From contig JAUWLK010000142.1 of NCBI GenBank assembly GCA_030613745.1, forward strand, positions 1-6,928: 6,928 nt of DNA, written 5' to 3'. This DNA comes from Flavobacteriaceae bacterium. Lineage in GTDB: Bacteria > Bacteroidota > Bacteroidia > Flavobacteriales > Flavobacteriaceae. This document shows positions 4,435 through 6,928 of this stretch, one piece after another. Below the pieces are notes generated by a model that did not search any database, had not been told where the DNA came from, and saw only the letters and a list, made by a program, of their open reading frames with translations. Each line of letters starts with the position of its first letter. Positions within the stretch are counted from its first letter, which is position 1. The translations under genes and the position numbers were made by a program.

Positions 4435-6912
4435 TTATAATTCTATTTTTCTTAGCCTTAACGAATTAGTAATTACTGAGACCGAGCTAAAACTCATGGC
4501 TGCTGCTGCAATCATTGGTGATAGTAAAATTCCAAATATTGGAAACAAGGCTCCAGCTGCGATCGGTACTCCTATAATATTGTAAATAAAAGCAAAAAAC
4601 AAGTTTTGCTCAATATTTTTTACCACAGCATGACTCAAATTTTTGGATTTTACTATACCTTGAAGATCTCCTTTTATCAGTGTAATTTCAGCACTTTCTA
4701 TGGCAACATCGGTTCCGGTACCCATAGCAATTCCAATATCGGCTTGAGCCAGGGCAGGAGCATCATTAATTCCATCACCCGCCATGGCAACTACTTTTCC
4801 ATCTTTTTGAAATTTTTCTATTACTTTTAATTTATCTTCGGGTAAACATCCAGCTTGAAAATCGCTTAAATTCAATTCATCTGCAACAGCTTTTGCCGTA
4901 TTTTCATTATCACCAGTTAACATAATTACCTCAACTCCATTATTAACCAATTCTTGAATAGCATTTTTACTTGTCGTTTTTATAGCATCACTAATACTTA
5001 CAAACCCCACAGCTTTTTTACCAATAGCAATATAAGAAACTGTTTTACCCAATTTTTGCTCGGCAATTACTTTGTTTTGTAATTCGATTGGAATATCTGC
5101 TTTTATTTGTTTCATCAAACTTTCATTTCCCAAAGCAACCAATTTATTTTTATTTTTACCGGTAACACCCTTGCCCGAAACTGCTTCAAAATTATTTATT
5201 TCTATAAATGCAGTTTTATTTGTTTTTCCATATTTTACAACTGCTTCTGCTAAAGGATGCTCACTATATTGATTTAAAGATGCAATAATTTGTAATAAAT
5301 CTGATTCTTTAAAATCACTCGTACTAACCACTTTTTCCACCGAAGGTTTACCTTCGGTAATTGTTCCGGTTTTATCGGTAATCAGTACATTTACTTTGTT
5401 CATTTTTTCTAAGGCTTCAGCATTTTTTATCAATATACCGTTTTGAGCTCCTTTTCCAACTCCTACCATAACACTCATGGGTGTAGCCAAACCAAGTGCA
5501 CAAGGGCAAGCGATAATCAATACAGCGATGGCATTCACAAAAGCATAAACCACAGCTGGTTCGGGACCAAAATATCTCCAAACAAGAAATGTAATTATAG
5601 AAATTACAATTACAATTGGCACAAAATATTTGGATATTCTATCTGCTAATTTTTGGATAGGAGCTCTTGATCTGCTCGCTTCATTTACCATTTTAATTAT
5701 TTGCGAAAGTAAAGTTTCAGAGCCTACTTTTTGAGCTAACATAACAAAGGATTTATTACCATTTATAGTACCTGAACTAACACTATCACCCACATTTTTA
5801 TCCACAGGAATGGGTTCTCCTGTAATCATAGATTCGTCTATGCTGCTCTCACCTTCTGTAATTTTACCGTCGACTGGAATTTTATCTCCGGGTTTTACAC
5901 GCAATAGATTTCCTTTTTTAATATCGTGAATAGATATTACCTTATCTTCTCCACCAGGCGTTACCAAAACTGCTTCAGTTGGTGCTAATTTTAATAGTTC
6001 TTTTATGGCTCCACTTGTTTGACTATGTGCTCTGGCCTCTAATAATTGCCCTAATAACACCAAGGTTAGAATTACGGTTACCGCTTCAAAATAAACATAT
6101 ACAGTACCGCTTTCTGTTTTAAAATCATCGGGGAAAACATTGGGGAAAAGCAGTGCAAAAACACTAAAAGCAAATGCAATACCCGAACCAATTCCGATAA
6201 GGGTAAACATATTTAAATTCCATGTTATTATTGATTTCCAGGCACGTTCAAAAAACATCCATGTTGCATAAAAAACTACAGGAAGAGACAAACCAAATTG
6301 TATCCAATTCCATGTTTGTTGCGAAAAAATGTTTAATAGTGGATTGTTTGAAAGCATTTCTGCCATAGCTATTAAAAAAATTGGAATGGTAAAAATTAAA
6401 GCTATTTTTATCTTTTTTAATAGATCTTTATAGGTTTTATTTTCCTCACTCTCTGTTGGCCTCATTGGAATAAGATCCATTCCACAAATTGGACATGCAC
6501 CAGGTTCATCTTTAATTATTTCAGGATGCATCGGGCAAGTATATCGAGTGCTTTGAATTAGTTTGGGCTGTTGGATTAGATCCATACCACAAACCGTACA
6601 ATCACCGGATTTATCGTAGGTTTTATCTCCTTCACAATGCATCGGACAGTAAAAAATACCATTCCCATCTACTTTTTCTTTTATCTCATATTTTTTATGT
6701 CCTGGCATTGAGATAGTATAATGCAATCCTGCTTTAAGCATGGTTTCTTGTAACTTCTTTAAAGTTACGTGGGACGTCATTTCTAAAACCACTTCTCCTT
6801 TTTTAAGATCTGTCTCTATTTTGCTAATCTCTTTTATACTTGAAAGCGAATTTTCAACACTGGTTTTGCATCCAGTACAAGTCATTCCGGTTATTTTATA
6901 GGTGTGTTTCAT
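4435..6912 (-). CDS. copA: Cu(I)-exporting P1B-type ATPase (CopA-like)
   Basis: Inner-membrane pump of 825 residues, expected to move Cu(I) (possibly Ag(I)) from cytoplasm to periplasm using ATP. Cytoplasmic N-terminus: an HMA domain (about 3-67) with Gly-Met-Thr-Cys12-Thr-Gly-Cys15; a first heavy-metal-binding motif (88-112; Cys89, His92, Cys93, Cys105, Cys108); a second, more standard one (124-149; Cys126, His129, Cys140, Cys143). Eight membrane helices follow, at roughly 168-186, 203-220, 233-257, 271-292, 430-446, 458-480, 767-787 and 790-812. Catalytic signatures are complete: Thr-Gly-Glu (364-366), Cys469-Pro-Cys471, phosphorylated Asp513 in Asp-Lys-Thr-Gly-Thr, His552-Pro, Thr-Gly-Asp-Asn (666-669), Gly-Asp-Gly-Ile-Asn-Asp (712-717). 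Cys-Pro-Cys plus Tyr777-Asn778 and Met806-x-x-Ser-Ser is the Cu(I)-selective P1B-1 pattern; CopB-type pumps have Cys-Pro-His. First gene of the operon. Only 16 bases precede the ATG, A/T-rich with no Shine-Dalgarno motif, so promoter and regulator lie outside. The symbol follows family membership. Confidence 0.96.
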   Translation of the reverse strand: MKHTYKITGMTCTGCKTSVENSLSSIKEISKIETDLKKGEVVLEMTSHVTLKKLQETMLKAGLHYTISMPGHKKYEIKEKVDGNGIFYCPMHCEGDKTYDKSGDCTVCGMDLIQQPKLIQSTRYTCPMHPEIIKDEPGACPICGMDLIPMRPTESEENKTYKDLLKKIKIALIFTIPIFLIAMAEMLSNNPLLNIFSQQTWNWIQFGLSLPVVFYATWMFFERAWKSIITWNLNMFTLIGIGSGIAFAFSVFALLFPNVFPDDFKTESGTVYVYFEAVTVILTLVLLGQLLEARAHSQTSGAIKELLKLAPTEAVLVTPGGEDKVISIHDIKKGNLLRVKPGDKIPVDGKITEGESSIDESMITGEPIPVDKNVGDSVSSGTINGNKSFVMLAQKVGSETLLSQIIKMVNEASRSRAPIQKLADRISKYFVPIVIVISIITFLVWRYFGPEPAVVYAFVNAIAVLIIACPCALGLATPMSVMVGVGKGAQNGILIKNAEALEKMNKVNVLITDKTGTITEGKPSVEKVVSTSDFKESDLLQIIASLNQYSEHPLAEAVVKYGKTNKTAFIEINNFEAVSGKGVTGKNKNKLVALGNESLMKQIKADIPIELQNKVIAEQKLGKTVSYIAIGKKAVGFVSISDAIKTTSKNAIQELVNNGVEVIMLTGDNENTAKAVADELNLSDFQAGCLPEDKLKVIEKFQKDGKVVAMAGDGINDAPALAQADIGIAMGTGTDVAIESAEITLIKGDLQGIVKSKNLSHAVVKNIEQNLFFAFIYNIIGVPIAAGALFPIFGILLSPMIAAAAMSFSSVSVITNSLRLRKIEL

Positions 6913-6928
6913 GAGGAGTTTTTTTATT

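Larger units (their letters stand above)
3345..6912 (-). other. Three-gene copper-handling operon (copA, PepSY protein, metal-binding lipoprotein)
   Basis: Three genes on the minus strand are separated by 21 and 40 bases, with no hairpin or recognisable promoter in either gap, and share one terminator at 3289-3318, so co-transcription is likely. Two of the three products carry explicit metal-binding cysteine motifs. No copper-sensing regulator is visible inside the window. It may lie just beyond the right edge, where the promoter must also be. Confidence 0.75.

Noticed and set aside
4606..4830. Plus-strand open frame of 74 codons opposite copA
   Set aside because: It lies wholly antisense to the catalytic region of the ATPase, shows no signal peptide or recognisable domain, and has low-complexity Phe/Tyr/Ser/Asn content expected from reading the opposite strand.
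5072..5272. Plus-strand open frame of 66 codons opposite copA
   Set aside because: Same reasoning: antisense to conserved nucleotide-binding domain sequence, with no independent evidence of coding.
5340..5357. Perfect 7-bp hairpin CCGAAGG-TTTA-CCTTCGG inside copA
   Set aside because: It falls in codons for the conserved Thr-Glu-Gly-Lys-Pro-Ser segment just after the phosphorylation motif, so protein constraint explains it. There is no T tract and no gene boundary.
5443..5649. Plus-strand open frame of 68 codons opposite copA
   Set aside because: Antisense to the Cys-Pro-Cys helix region; the translation is Asn/Ser/Tyr-rich with no domain and no start context.
4435..6912. Zn/Cd/Pb pump (ZntA-type) or CopB-type pump instead of CopA
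   Set aside because: The combination Cys-Pro-Cys, Tyr-Asn in the seventh helix and Met-x-x-Ser-Ser in the eighth is the Cu(I) pattern. ZntA lacks these partners and CopB has Cys-Pro-His.
6913..6928. Promoter or ribosome-binding site for copA
   Set aside because: Only 16 bases remain before the window edge. The minus strand there reads A-rich then ACTCCTC, which is not a Shine-Dalgarno motif, so nothing can be called.

Overview
The window looks like chromosomal DNA from a member of the Bacteroidota, most likely the family Flavobacteriaceae. The support is the low GC content, start codons preceded by A/T-rich sequence instead of Shine-Dalgarno motifs, a textbook Bacteroidota promoter (TTG, 19 bases, TAATTTTG) in front of pyrG, Ser-Cys lipoboxes, and a signal peptide ending in a Phe-Ser-Gln motif. 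Species cannot be named from the sequence.

Left part (1-1583, + strand): a 59-residue lipoprotein of unknown function, closed by a clear intrinsic terminator, then a 408-residue secreted protein. The latter has a conserved-looking N-terminal periplasmic-type region and a C-terminal outer-membrane beta-barrel ending in Phe. Centre (1661-3265, + strand): pyrG, a complete CTP synthase with its own promoter. It is the only housekeeping gene here.

Right part (3345-6912, - strand): a compact three-gene copper-handling operon read toward pyrG. Its order is a CopA-type Cu(I) P1B-ATPase (one HMA domain and two Cys-rich heavy-metal-binding motifs at its N-terminus), a two-helix PepSY-type membrane protein, and a small lipoprotein with one heavy-metal-binding motif and a His-rich tail. 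Gaps are 21 and 40 bases. The inferred logic is that the ATPase moves Cu(I) from cytoplasm to periplasm, the lipoprotein may buffer metal in the periplasm, and the PepSY protein has an unknown envelope role. pyrG and the copper operon converge on a hairpin that probably ends transcription from both sides.

No tRNA, rRNA, CRISPR array, insertion sequence or phage gene was seen. Nothing proves a wholly new system. The most interesting leads are the matching Cys-rich motif in the ATPase and the lipoprotein, the small PepSY protein between them, and the dense symmetry in the pyrG promoter.
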